This document shows positions 10,649-24,000 of a stretch of DNA of 64,000 nucleotides, one piece after another; the stretch's first letter is position 1, and each line of letters begins with the position of its first letter. The stretch lies in the NCBI GenBank assembly GCA_021030915.1, contig JAGEMR010000038.1, positions 62,001 through 126,000 on the forward strand. The letters are read 5' to 3'. The notes below the pieces were generated by a model that did no database searches, was not told where the DNA came from, and saw only the letters and a list, made by a program, of their open reading frames with translations. The stretch is from Astrothelium macrocarpum (Eukaryota > Ascomycota > Dothideomycetes > Trypetheliales > Trypetheliaceae). A program made the translations under genes and the position numbers.

Positions 10649-11260
10649 AATGATACGATGACTTTTGGAAGCGCATAGGCCTGTGGTTCTGGAAATCAAA
10701 GACTTGAGTCATACTCACGCTTTGGCTATGAAATTGAGAGCGAGAAAGGGAGGAATGCTGGACAAAGGGTGGACACTTGAGCAACTGCAGCAAGGGATGA
10801 GAAAATAAATCCGACATAGAAAAAGTCTTGATCATACACAGCGACAATCGCCTTGTTGAATATCATCTCCAACACTCTATGCTAATTTCCAACATTGTCC
10901 AGATACAAACATTTAAGAAAAGGGTATATCTCCCAGAATCGCACTAGCACGCAGGTGATTGGGAATAGGTGACACCTTTCAGGCATTTCGGCTTTTCATC
11001 ACCAATTCGAGAACGCTCGACCAAGTTCGAAGCCGCAGCTGTAGATTGCTTGCCCGCAGGCTTTGCAAGCCGCAGCTGCTGTGATTCGGCTGTAGGGTTT
11101 CTGGACTTCGGGGTGCCACTGATTCCATCACTTGCATTTCCACTTCATGCAGCCTGCTATCAATATACAAAAGGAGTCTCATCCGAAGCGGAATGTCCCC
11201 GCCGTACCAGACCAAAGCCAGAACCCCATTCCAACCCCCACCATTTTCTCAGGCGTCCCG
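10649..11260. other. Intergenic region upstream of GT8 gene
   Basis: About 610 bp between the GT8 start and the 3' end of the ArfGAP gene. Only short overlapping ORFs are present. It probably holds the GT8 promoter. Confidence 0.5.
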
Positions 11261-13464
11261 TTATCTCGCACTCCTCGCACTGAGCCCCGCAAACGCATCG
11301 GGACTGTGTCGCCCGCTGCCAAGTGCTGTAAAGTCCACGCTGTCGTTGCTCACATGTCGCTGTCCTGCCCCACCAGCATTCGTCATTCCCATCGTTGCAC
11401 CTGGCACGCCTCCTCCAGGAACCACCCCGTTCGCTTGCGGAGCAAATGGATTATTAGTCGCCTGTAGCGGCATTGTCACCGCTCTTTTGACCCCGATGTT
11501 ATCCGGCCCACCATTTGTGTTTGGGTTTGCTGTAGGCATGGATACGCCTGAGCCTTGTAAAGTGGCAGGGTCAGAAAAGTTGGAGGGGAGAGGTTCGTTT
11601 TCAGCGATTGTCGCAGGCCGCTGCAATCCGGGTTGAGGGTAGTTGTACAATGCGAGAATGCTGGTTTTGTCGTGACGAAATGCACCTGTAGGTTGGCTCA
11701 AGAAGCTTTGTTGGTAGAGTTGTTGTGACGGCTGCGGTTGTGACGCGAAATAAGGATTATGCATCAGCGACTGCTGCTGCTGAGATTGTTGAGGGTTTTG
11801 CTGCTGTGGATATTGAGAAGATTGCTGATTGGCTTGTGGGGGTTGCATAAATGACGCCTGCAGAGACGGTTGCTGGCCGAATGGATTCGAAGAACTAAAA
11901 ACTTGAGACCGCGAAGTACGTAGGAAAGGATTTCCGACTGGAGTCTGTCCAGATGATTGGCTAAATTGCTGCTGCACAAATGATTGAGAGGGATTGGAAT
12001 CAGATTGTTGAGGTATCTGAGAAACGGGAGGCGGAGTGAAAGTCTTGAGAAACGGGTTCGTCTGTTGTTGGTAGCCAGGAGTAGTAAATCCTCCTGTGTT
12101 GTTCGGAAAGAGCTGCTGCGGAGCCGGAGAGATGGTCATGTTTTGAAATGGCTGTTCAAATGAAGGGGGCTGTGCCGCTTGTTGCTGCTGTATGGCAAAC
12201 GTATGATAAGGATTGGTCGGTGAAATCGGTTGTTGCGGATAGAAGTTGCCGTTGGTTTGAGGTAGTTGCGTTTGCTGAACCGGTGCAGATTGCTGTTGAG
12301 ACTGCTGCTGATCCATTCGTTCGAAGGGATTCGACTGATTTGTTGCATTCGGAGTCCTCCTCGTCTTTTCAACAGTGATGCCATTGACTGCTCCAGCAGG
12401 CGTTGTTGCTCTGGATGGCGGCTTACTGGCCCCATCAATTCTGATGAGAGACTCCACTGCTTTATCCAGATTGCCATTGTGTCCCTTCAACACAGTTGAG
12501 TTCCGTCTTTCATCGGCGAATCCCATTTCTCTCAGTGTGTTGAGCTTCTGCTCAAAACTATCCCCTGAGGTCCGATCGATACTCGCCCCAAATATCCTCG
12601 ATGGCTTGTTTGTGCGTGGAAATTCTCTTTCGCCGAATTCACTCAGACCTGCCGAGGTGGGAGGGCTCTCCATTTCTGCTCTCATCTGATTTCTATTTGC
12701 CGGGAAGGTAGAGGAGGATGATCGAAGGCTGAACCCAAATCGCTTTGCGGGCTTTGGAGGAAGTGGAGGAGGTTGATCTTCTGCCGAACTCGTGCTTCCG
12801 GTATTTTGTGTATTCCCTAGTCTAGTAGAGCCACCAGAAAAAACCCTAGTCTCATACTTTTGCCGTATAAACCTTTCCATCGCTCCATCAACTTCGTCCA
12901 CGTCAATAGGTATCGACGGCTTCGTGTTTTGAGGATTGTAGGTGCGATTGGAATTGCTATTTCCCATTTTCTTCATATTCTACGGGAGATCAAGTCAGTA
13001 TTTGGCCGCACGTGTGGTCGACAGGAATCAGAACGTACATCAACTTGTTCATTACTCCAGCTATCCATGCTCAAAGATTTCACCTTGGAAATGTGTGTAC
13101 CCAATTTTCGATGTAAGGCGGCACATCGCATGCAAAGAAAAACACCCAACTGTAAATCCATTTGCATATCAGTGATTGTAACAAAGTATGGATTTGTCAG
13201 TCTGGCAAGTGACCCGTTGATCGTATGGTCTCTATCGCATTCGATATCGTTGCGAACGATGAAAAATCAACTTACACTCCAACTGGCCCATCCTGCTCGC
13301 GCTGGTTAGCAAATGGCGGAGAAGTGATGATGGTCTTTCAGACTCATACCGGGATTGCGCGCTCCGCAGTCGGCACATCTGTCGTTCCCTGGGACAGTCC
13401 TGATCAATTCCTGCAATGCGCGTTCATTGCGCGCCTGTTGGCGCTTGCTCAGTGCTGTCACCAT
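11261..13464 (-). CDS. ArfGAP and UBA domain protein, GTS1-like, with 17-nt microexon
   Basis: Four exons (transcript order 13350-13464, 13276-13292, 13039-13149, 11261-12979) encode 653 residues. The N-terminal ArfGAP zinc finger reads CADC at residues 30-33, NPGWASW across the microexon, GVFLCMRCAALHRKLG, then the THISKVKSLSMDSW block. ArfGAPs stimulate GTP hydrolysis on Arf GTPases in vesicle transport. A UBA domain lies near residues 222-262 (LREMGFADERRN...NLDKAVESLI). The remaining C-terminal half is rich in Gln, Asn, Pro and Ser with NPF motifs (NPFER, SNPFGQQP), which bind EH domains of endocytic adaptors. This ArfGAP-UBA-NPF/Q-rich order matches yeast Gts1 and its fungal orthologues. 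Introns are 57, 126 and 59 nt. The 17-nt second exon is essential for the conserved WASW motif. Confidence 0.93.
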
Positions 13465-16400
13465 TGTCGTCTGCTGCAGCCAAGATTGGCACAGCACGGG
13501 CTCAATGGCTGCGAATCGGATTCTCAAGAGCGGCCGGGAAAGATGCGTTCAAACTCGGACAGTCATCTTAGGTACATAGGGAGATGTTAGAATAACAATG
13601 CTTCTACCATGTTCACATACAGGTCGTGACGACGTGGGACAAATTATTGATACAAAGTGTGTGATGTTGTGCACTAACAGTAAGACGGACGGGAAGACGA
13701 CAGATCTACTAGCCATGTGCTTTGGAGGGAGCGGACTTAATGCAGGGGGCCGACTGGATGTAGAATGGCACGATCACGCCAACCCCCGAATCTGCTCGGT
13801 TTTCACGAATGTATACACGTCTCTGCAGATTCCTGGAGTACTGATCTGGATCTATGTGTTGTAACGAAGTGATAGGCCGCCAGAGAACCAGTTCGACTTT
13901 GTCAGCAAGGGGCGGTTAGATGTATGAATCCAATGATGCACCTCAATACAAGCGCACTGCTCCATCTCTATCATCCTATGGTTCTGATATAAGCCTCTGA
14001 AGCCGGTGAGTCTAGAGTCTGAGACTGCGGATATGTCTGGCGCGCAGGTGACTGCCCGCACCATCTAAGCATCCGTTCGAATGCGTTGGTTGGGAGCCTT
14101 TAATGCGTCATGTTGCTCTGGAACGCCAATATGACCCGCCAACTTATCAAAAGACTCATTCGAAGACGAATCCAAGACTGGAGGTTGATTATGCGTTCGT
14201 AATGGAAACTAAGGAAGGAGAGAAAAGAAGAAGGAATATCGGGCTTGGGGGGGGAATTTGAGGTCCGGCCGGAACGGAAATCACCGAGACGCCATGGAAT
14301 GAATTTCAACTCCAACTTTCCCCCAACTCCTCTCCACCCAGCCACGCACTCCGCTTCTTGTCCTTCATTCTTCATGGGTCCCGCATCGGGAAAATGCTCG
14401 CATCCTTCTTTGTGGCTCGGCGCTCATGACATCTGCCAATTTACTCGCCAAAGGAATGAGTGGTTACTGAATAGGGATGTCATGATATCTGCATCCGTCT
14501 ACACTTTGCACCTCAGATGTCGCCGTATCCGCCTAAATGTACTGCTTCTGGAACATGTATACTATTACAATGTCAATTGGAATCGAGATTGCCAAATAAC
14601 GGCCTAGCTTGGTCCTCAGACCCACGATTTATTTGCGCACTCAGCTTGTCTTCATGATTTGGGCGCATCTTCATCGATCAGTGGGAGAGCAAAGGGGGCA
14701 ACCTCGGGTTTTTCGCAATGACCGTGTCTGGCTTCTATCTCCACCCTGTTATTCTTGTTTACTATAGAATGTGCAGGACTATAGCGGACGCACATGCTAT
14801 TTAAAGGCTATCTCACTAATCTACAAATCAGTCGCAGTCGTGCTCGTGACATCGACTTCGTGGAGGCTGATGCCCAACACCAGCACATGCTCGGCCATAA
14901 TCGACGTTTGGATGGTTGTGCCTTTATCGACGAAAATGATGACATAGTGAAGGCGAGTATTGTCTTGTCTGGAGCATGTATCAATTCACTCTAGCCTGAC
15001 CATACCATTCAAGTACTCGTCGCAGAATACTGGGCTCGGCCAATGCTTGTTGCATAACCACAGTCAAATTCATCTCAGATCATTACATGGACTGACCCAA
15101 TTGTACACGATTTGGTATACTCCGATCAGAATGAATTTGGAATTGATCCTTGTGATAATTTTCGATTGAAGTCGTCCAATCCGAAGATGAGCCATCCCGA
15201 GTCAGTAAAGTTTGGCTATTGTATCGTCGCGTTCTTGTCCCTTCTCGCCACGCGCTTGGAAAGCTCCAGTGTGTTGGTTGGCTTTTCCGTCCATTTGGCT
15301 TATGGAATCTAGTACCTCTAGATCTGCAGCTACTGGCCCATCCCGTGGAGGCGGATACAACGGCTAGCATACCTAGACGTGCCCTATTGGACAGGGTATA
15401 CCTGCTCAAAGAGATAGCGATCTACCTAAGAACAGAATCCTCTAAAAACTCTAACTGAATCGTTCCAGGGGTTTCGTATTGAGACTTGGGCCGTTCTGGC
15501 GGTCTATGCTCCACTAGTAGTACTAAGGGGGCAGCGGTGCAACAGTGCGCTGCACCGACCATCGTTTAAAAAAGGAGCGCGTTGTCTAAAGGCTCCCGTA
15601 AATTGCCCTTCGCCTCCTCACGTCTGTGTTGGCGTGTGCCATTTTAAAGATGCTGCAATTATGATCTTGGAAGCCTCAACTGTCGAGCTCCTTTGCGAGC
15701 AACCATCTCTCAAAGGGGGTATTTCGCCCTAATATGAGCCGGTGAGATCTTACTTTCCTGAGCCTGCCATGCGAAGGCCATGTTCCTCCCTCAGATGTGT
15801 GTTCCGCGGTCGGCTACTATACCGGACCGTGCGATGTCGCACCCATGTGCATCCCTCGATCTCGAAGGATTCTACAGGGCAGCTACATAGTAAAGGGCAA
15901 AGTGCCGCCGCGCAATGGCTGAGCTTTAGAGGACGATTACTTGCTTTTGCGTCATTCATTCTGTTTCGATCTCAGCCGTACTCTCAGCCGCAATATCAGG
16001 GTTCACACCGGCCGCATGGTAACATGGGGTTATACGTCAACTTTTTGGCGGGCCGATAGTTGCCACGTGAGACTCAGTAGCGTGTTGCATTGCTCCAACG
16101 TACGTGCGTCAGGCGTGCAACTCTATGGAATCACATGGTGATTTGTCACCTTCAACGCCATTCGCTTTTGCATCCAGGTGAATAAGGAAATTTTTGCGCT
16201 TGTGGCTGAAACAGCTTCTCTGGCAATGTGTCCGAGAATGATGCGGTCGTGTTGTTTGTTGGGTATCTAAATTATATGATCGGGTCGTAGCGATGATAAA
16301 TGTCTCAGTTCGGATGTCCAAGAGTCTTGCTTCGCGCTGTTTGTCACACGCGCTGACCTTGCAGCGATCATCGTGATCACGGTCCACAGCGTCCCAAAAA

Positions 16401-16647
16401 TACGTGCTAGGCGGAAATGCTCCTATCATTCGCAATTTACCTGGCGTGCCGGCTATCGAATGCAAATGCATATGCAAATTAAGATAAATGGTACAAGATA
16501 GTCAATCTCGACGTTCTGGAACATCTATTGCTGCGCGTTCTTTAGGCCCACCAAAAAACGTGCCAGGAGCCGTGACGTGCTTAGCGTTTGGGTCTCGAGG
16601 GATATCGGGATCTGTTGCCGTTCTTCCAGATAGGTCTCTAGAATAAC
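13465..16647. other. 3.2-kb gene-poor region
   Basis: No convincing coding region, tRNA or 5S gene was found between the ArfGAP start and the zinc-cluster gene's stop. ORFs up to about 120 codons exist on both strands but lack domains, family resemblance and consistent splice signals. A perfect 7-bp inverted repeat sits at 15535-15557. The region may hold long promoters, non-coding transcripts or decayed sequence. Confidence 0.4.
15535..15557. repeat. Short hairpin-forming inverted repeat
   Basis: CGGTGCA at 15535-15541 is repeated in inverse orientation as TGCACCG at 15551-15557 with a 9-nt spacer. No function can be assigned. Confidence 0.4.
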
Positions 16648-19461
16648 TCATGTTAGCTCAAAACCACTGCGTTTTGCTTCCGGCTCGTTCTTGTCATAGG
16701 TTGAAGATAATTGTGCAGAAGGTGTGGGGGTCCCAACAAGAGGTGAGAACCTACTTCTCTCATCCACCAAATCCGCCACATCCCGGACGAACCGCATCTC
16801 CCTATCCCCGATCCACTTAGCCATGTGTTCGTATCCACCATCCCTAAGCGGGTTCAAGCTCTTGTTGAACTTTGAGTAGAATAGACTGCACAAGAAGTGG
16901 AATTTCTCGTCAATTGCTTCTGCTGCCCCGTCTGCTGCGCTGGCTGCATGTGCACCGACCACCTCGCCCCGTTGCCATCGGTCATCCATGATTATGTAAA
17001 CAGTCCTTTGCATTTCCTCCTGAGCGATGGCGAGGCCAAGGAGGCATAGAAATGCCGGGACCCAATTTCCACGAACGTTGGAAGAGTGTAGGATTTGTTG
17101 TAATTTATTGAGAAGGTTTGTAAGAAGTTCACGGTGAAGTAAGGAAAAGAGATATTTTAGTTGACGGTTTGCCATGCGTGGAGAAAGTTTGGGATCATGG
17201 GGTAGCGGAAAGTGATGCCTATGGCTGAGCCAGTGGAGAAGAGATTCCTGTGTATCCGCTGTGAAAGTTAAAGTATGTCCCATCATGAAGGTCACCAGAA
17301 TAAGCCGCATTATTTGTCCAAGCAGAGGGTGGTGCTATTTAATTAACGTAAGAGGCTACCCCAAACAAGACGATTCACAACGAAGGAACTCACCTTGCTA
17401 TCAGAATGCTCATAGAATAGGTCAACCATTAGTTGAAATAGACGCTTTGGAAAATCCTCAGTCTCCTCGGCGTAGAACTTTTTGGGGAGATTGGCCAGGT
17501 GTCGCCGAACAAACTCGTCTATGTATCTTTCGTATATGCGCGCATCAGCATCTTGTACATGATAGAGAGCTAATGGAGGGGAACGTTTAATGACACGGTC
17601 TGTGTGGCCCGTTGTACGGTTTTGGATGTATTGCGCTTGTTGTGACATTTCTGGACTTGTTGGAGTAAACTCGTGCACTGTACAGACAATAGGAGGTCCT
17701 AGGCCAATACTGAGTTTGATAGTGATCGGAGCATCATAGATTTGGCCGATCTGAGTTTGACAGAAGCTCCGTAAAGCCTGCCGTTCATGGATCAGGCCCA
17801 TCACACCTGACAAAGTCAGTCAGTCATGGCATTTCTAACTGCTTCCAAGAACGAACCTGGCAGAAATTGCAATTGCAGGTCCATCAGTCTGGTTCGATCG
17901 CAGCCAAGCCCACCATTCACGCGTGCACGATTGATGCGCTTCAGACATCTGTGACAAATTTGGCCAGGACCACACTTTTAGAGTTAGTATAAGCCTGCTG
18001 CACTTGAAACTTGCTTTCCTCACCTTATCTCTCTGGAAAACACATCTCCAACATGATACCACATCCCGCATCTCTCGCGCGCTTGCCTTGGTGCCATCAG
18101 CTAGATGCGAGCCGCGCTTTCGGCCCCCAGCCTTCATCGAGTCCTCTCTTTTTCGTCGCTTTGCTTGTGATGCAGACGAGCCAGGCGCTTTTGCGCTCGT
18201 TACAGAAGCGCTTCGAGTGGACTGATGAGAAGCGGCTGAGAGTCCTTGATTACTGTCTGCATCGGGAAATCGAGAAGAGTGATCGTAAGAAAAGTGACCT
18301 TCATCTTCCATAGATGGAACGATTGATGGAGTAGGGTTAGAATCGTACCGGGATAAAGGGCGCGGAACGAAAGAACTTGACTGATAAGCAGTCGAGGAGT
18401 GATCAACAATTACGGGAAAAGGATTCTGATTTGAACTGCTGGGTCGAAGCGGTGGCGTGTAGTGATGAGGCTCATCTTCAAAAGCTAGTTGCGGCGGAGC
18501 ACTTAATCTCTGATGATGGTGATGATGGTGATGGGGGTGGTGCGCAACGTCCGAATTCGAGGGGTCTAGATATGCTGCTGAAACGTAAGTCATGGCGACG
18601 TCAAGCTCAATTAGGGTCGATCGTACTGTGTTGGTCATTGGAAAGATCATCGACGTGCTCTGAGAGGGCTTTATGGGGAGTAAAAGGAGAGTGATCTTGA
18701 GAGTGGAGGTTGAGATCTTCATAGTGATGAAAGTTACTCGGTGAGTTGTGAGGGACAGCTAAGCCTCGTGGTCCCAGGCCACTGGAATATACTGATTGGA
18801 TTGACGGCTGGGCGAGTGGAGCCTGTAGAGCAGGACCTCCTGCCGGTATGCTGTGGAAAGCTTCTGAAATGCCAAGTCCAAAATCGGTAACATTGGCGCC
18901 AAAAGGTGGAATTGTGGATTGATAAGTGCCGAGCTCTCCCGACCGGCTGCCAGGAAACTGGTCAAAGGCAGACAAGGCAGAATGACTTGGATAACTAGAG
19001 ATGTCTGGGGGTGGTAAAGCGGGGCGTGCGTCGGTATCGCTTTTTGGCTGGGCTTCGGAGACGGGGAACTCCCAGGAGGCATCGGAAAGATTATTCGAAC
19101 TTCCATTTAACGACTGCATATGCAAAAAATGGTCCATATCTTTCGAATGGTCGGGAAGACTACTAGTTTCCAGAAGATGGGGGCGGTCCTGGTCTAACGT
19201 AACTGAGGTGCTGACTGAGGCGGACAGGCTTTCGGGGTATGTATTCTCATTCGAAGTTGACATTTCGCCGGAGGAGGAGTCCGGCGAGAAATAGGTAGGG
19301 TGCGTAATGGAGAACCCCAGCCAGTCCCAATCATAGCTATTCACAGGTCCAACACCGGTAGAAGCAGTGTCGGCCAAATAGAAGGGCTCGAGGTCATCCA
19401 GTCCGTCCAATGGGGAAACGTATGGATCGTCCAGTACAGCATCACTCATTTGGCCGGTCAT
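16648..19461 (-). CDS. Putative transcription factor with variant six-cysteine zinc cluster
   Basis: Five exons (18627-19461, 18024-18577, 17857-17974, 17394-17806, 16648-17334; introns 49, 49, 50 and 59 nt) add up to 868 residues. The N-terminal half is low-complexity Ser/Pro/Asp-rich with a His run (HHPHHHHHHH). A basic patch (AKRRKRED, GGRKRG) then precedes a cysteine cluster: C454, C457, C464, C470, C473, C488 (CWRC, RDKC, GQICHRC, GLGCDRTRL). Spacing is C-x2-C-x6-C-x5-C-x2-C-x14-C, so the last gap is longer than in classical Gal4-type clusters. I recognise this layout from a fungal-specific group of large uncharacterised nuclear proteins, not from a named gene. The alpha-helical C-terminal half has no domain I can name. 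Three introns fall in or near the cluster. DNA binding is inference. Confidence 0.85.
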
Positions 19462-21049
19462 CTAGTTTTGGCAGATGGGCAGCGAGATGGCAACGATGAT
19501 TACTTCCCAGCTTAACTCAGAGATTCGACGTCGTCGGCGCAGGGGACAGCAAAGAGAAATAAAGGGAGCAGGTCATCCTGAGCTCACTGACAGCTCAGCC
19601 CTACCATGCTAACTCTGGATTGGCACAATCCGCCATCCCAGGCACCGTCAAAAGGTGTTCGAATCAATCGCGGAGCTTTACGGTCGACAGATGCAGCTAT
19701 TTCAGGCTGCAGGACGTGCTAGGCGTGGCCAGGCGCATCAGCAATCCTAAAGGTCCCCGCAGCGTCACCGGTGAAAAAACGTCGGATCTACGCTATAAGA
19801 AACACTAATCTAACCTAGCACAACCTAATCTCCTAGAAACCGTCCCGAAGAGCTGAGAGGCCTAGTCCATCCTGGGCGCGCATGGGTCGGCGTTTGGGTT
19901 GTCCTTTATCGTTAATCTCATGACAGGTCGCTGGTAGGATGCGAGGAGTGCAGCCTCCGACACTCGGCTTCCACGCCAGCCGCATTCCCGCTCTCTCGAA
20001 GGCGAGATGCTGGCTGTTGTGTGACTCCATGACTGCACAGATGGTGTACATCGCTCATCCTGGAAGTCCACGCTGGTTAGCGTCGGCAGCTGCACCAGGA
20101 CCGGTTCGAACAAGGTGTGGAGTCAGCGGAGCTGAGATGATGCTTGGAGAATGGGATTGGAGCTCGATCTGGCAAGATGTACCATGTGTCCATCGTAGAT
20201 GAATTGCTACAATATCGGCGCTCAACGTGCTTGCTAGCACTGGGCAGCCAGCCGTTTCCGGACATTGCTCCAAATACGCTGTCTCGCGGACCGAACCCGC
20301 TTTCTTGGGTCAGCATCAGTTGGAGTTGTGGCGTAAAGGGCGGTGGGGGGTTGCTCAACCCATGCAACGCACAATGTGCATGCGTTGTGGCTGTTGAGGA
20401 CACCCGGGCAGCTCGGCAGGCAGCGATCTAACAGATGCACGAATCCGATCGCAAAGAATTCTGATGCCTACCGATCCTTCGCCGCTCAAGCCAGAGATGG
20501 CCAGTAATCCAGCAAACCTTTGTTCAAGCCAGGAAAACAAGAAAGCCTCGCCGGCGTGGCTTGTTGATCCAATCTTGTGGGAGCGGCGCGTGCCTGCGCG
20601 TGGCGCCGCATCGTCTACCTTTAGAAGAGGCTTCTACGGCAAGGCAATTCAGGCAACGAGTAACGATAGCGAACCATGAGCCATGTGTATGGATGGGGTC
20701 GATATCTAAGGTGGTAGGTAACCAGCTCGACGTGCGGAGCTGCGCAGCGACGTCATCCTTCGATGCTTCTATGATTTGCTTGAACCTTGATGTCCAGCTC
20801 TGTATGGCTCTTGCCAACTGCTGTAACAGTCCATCTCATCACCTTGTATTCGTCCATTATGGAGAATGTCAGGGGTCGTGTAGCAAGCAGGTTTCCATCC
20901 ATATTCGTCTGGGGTCTCAGGGATACGTCCCCGCCATGCTTCGCCAGTACACCTGAAGCTGAATATGCCACTGTGGTTTTGTCTCCCAATCGTCTTCCCT
21001 AATCCTATTGATTGCTCATTGGCGCGTCTTCGCGTCCTCGCACGACGCA
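19462..21049. other. 1.6-kb divergent promoter region
   Basis: This lies between the starts of the zinc-cluster gene (minus) and Mug190 (plus). Many overlapping ORFs of 60-130 codons are present in all frames, but none resembles a known protein. A TTCGAA-containing stretch near 20100 was checked and does not fold as a tRNA. Confidence 0.45.
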
Positions 21050-24000
21050 ATGCCTTCTGACGATGATGCTGAATCCATTCGGCATCGATACAAGGACCCC
21101 TATACTCCGCGACACCCTATTCCAACTATACAAGATTATCGAGCAGAGAAGGAGCACCGCCGCGCAAAAGCGCAGCAAGATGATACACAACACAAGACTT
21201 TTCAGGCAGAAGAGAAGGAAAATCACGTTGGCAAAGAGCAGCGGAATGATGTGCAGGTATCCCCAGAGAATGATAGCAAAGACCATCCTGACGAACCTGA
21301 TCTGTCAAAGGGGGATAAAATAGAGGCACATGATGTAACTGAAGATACTTCGCAGGCTGTAACTGGGTCCGAAGACCCGAAACAGTCACGGAAGATGATG
21401 CATAAACGAAAAGATGATCGTGCTGAGCGTGAAGTGACGGATCCTGTGACGCATCTGCCAGTCACAGTGCACGACATGACGACTGGCGACTTCAAGAGTG
21501 TTCCTAAGAATGAGCCGCCGGTAGGTTCAGATCATAGAACTATGACGGGAGTAGATGCCGCCTCCAAGGCCGCTACATCTCTACAGGACGAGACCCGTGA
21601 AATTCAGCAGGATCATGCTAGCATTGAGCAGCTGTTCCCACCGCCGAATTTTGACATTGCCCGAGCGGAGCTTGTTAGATTGTACCAATTCGCCTTTACT
21701 GTTGGACTCAGTTTAATCATTGTTGCTTTAGTTATATTGCTCCTCCTCGAAAAGCTTCTTGACTTGAGTGGCGCAATACAAAGTTCAGGTCTTCAACGCG
21801 GGTTTCCTGGCTATATTGCCCCCGTCATCGTATTTGTAGGATCTGGGCTAGGCCTCGGTTTTTTTATCATATCTGGAATGCGACAATGGGTTGAGAACAA
21901 AGTGGCAGCAGTGTGGGAAACTGAGCTATGGGAAGCAGAGCGCCAGAAAGGAAAACACATGCAGGGGGATGAAGATCGTAGATCTCCCCAATGGCTCAAT
22001 GAGCTACTGGCTTCCGTCTGGCCATTGATCAATCCAGATCTATTTACAAGTCTCACAGACACCCTGGAGGTAAGATACAAATATGCCATGTCTTCCTACC
22101 GCCTCAAAGCCTCTGTTTGATGTGGGGTCCCCCTATCTACCAAAGTCAAGCTACGAGTTTGACTGTGCATATCAGGCCTCGGTACGCTTCTGCTCACACT
22201 AGACAGGATGTCATGCAGGCCAGCCTGCCTCGCCTAATCCGCGCGGTCAGCGTGGATGACATAGGTCAAGGCAGCGAATCGATCCGTATCCTGGGTATTC
22301 GATGGCTTCCCACAGGCGCAGCTGCTTGCTCTGTGTCTGAGAACGGACAAATTCAGCACGACCCAAAGGATAATGCAAACAGCGATCGAAAAGTACCAGG
22401 TGAAGGTGAGGTCTCCCCAGATACCGATCCGTCCTTGAACAACATCAAGGATCCAGTAGACTCTACACAGCACAAGCAACGCAAAGAAAAGGAACAAGAA
22501 GGTGAGAATGTCGCGGAGGGCATGGAGGCCGAAGAAGGAGATTTCGTAAATCTTGAAGTTGCCTTTGCGTATCGTTCCAGGTCCGCCAGCAAAAGATTTC
22601 GAGACAAGGCAAAGAACGCGCACATCTACATGGCGCTTTATCTTCCTGCTGGTGTTAAACTTCCGGTTTGGGCTGAACTTCGTGGAATCGTCGGAATCAT
22701 GCGTTTGCGGCTTCAACTAACCCCAGACCCACCGTTTTTTGCGCTTTGCACAATGACTTTTCTTGGGCAACCGAAGGTGGAAGTCTCTTGCATGCCGCTG
22801 ACCAGGAAAGGTATCAACATCCTAGACTTGCCCGTCATTTCACGCTTTGTTCAAAGCTCGATCGATGCCGCCATTGCTGAATACGTTGCGCCAAAGAGTA
22901 AAACGCTAAACTTGAAAGATATGATTGTCGGTGATGATTTCAAGAAAGATACCAACGCCCGTGGTGTTCTGGTTGTGAAAATCATTCGCGGCTATGACTT
23001 CAAAGAAGGAGACGGTAGCTGGGGCCCGTTGAAAGATGGATCTGCTGACCCTTATGTTTCTGTCGGTTGGGCCAAGTTTGGGAAACCGGTTTGGTCAACA
23101 CGAGTTATTTCAAGTGACATGAAACCTTGTTGGGAAGAGACAGCATTCGTTCTGGTGACCCCAGAGGAGTTGAATGTTGAAGAGCGTCTGCGGGTACAAC
23201 TTTGGGACTCTGATCGAACAACTGCTGATGACGATCTCGGCCGCATCGAGGTTGATCTCAAGCAGATCATACGAGACCCCGCCACTAATGGCAAGCTACA
23301 AGAATCCAGGATCGACGGCTTTAAGGCGCTCTCAAAAGATGAGAAAATGCCAGGCAAGCTTGAATGGAGCGTTGGATACTTTCCAAAATCGCCGATTACG
23401 AACAGCCAACTCGGACAACAAACTGTTAACCCGGATATACGTACTATGGATGCGCTCAAGCAACAAATCGACAATGAGAGTAATCGCAAGCTTCGTGAAG
23501 CGAAACATGATGAATCCAGTGAAATCTCTCAACAAAAAGCCCAGACCTTCAAACAGCGACAAGATGAGATGATCTGTAGTGCACCGCCTCCAGCTGACTG
23601 TCCCAGCGGTGTGTTTTCTATACAAATCCACCAGATCACTGGCCTCGAATATGAGAAAATTAATAAACATCAAGCCAGTAAAGCCGAAGACGATCATGAT
23701 GAAGTTGAACAAGATGAGGATCTCCCCAGTGCATACTGTACCGTCATAATCAACCATCAGAAAGTCTTCAAAACGCGGACTAAACCCAAGAACTCGAAAC
23801 CCTTCTTCAACGCCGGCACAGAGCGCTTCATTCGCGACTGGACTACGACTGAGGTCATCGTCTCTGTCCGCGATGGGCGTATCCATGAAGTCGATGCTCT
23901 GCTCGGCGTCGTCTATCTACCCCTGAAACATCTCTTTGCGTCGCGATCTCAAACGGTGGAAATCTATCCCATGGCGGGTGGCATCGGATTCGGTCGTGTC

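Noticed and set aside
15742..16477. ORFs of 105-122 codons in the 3.2-kb gap
   Set aside because: No domains, mutually overlapping on both strands, and no supporting splice or start context.
20050..20130. GGTTCGAAC stretch resembling a tRNA T-loop
   Set aside because: No acceptor, D or anticodon stems can be formed around it on either strand.
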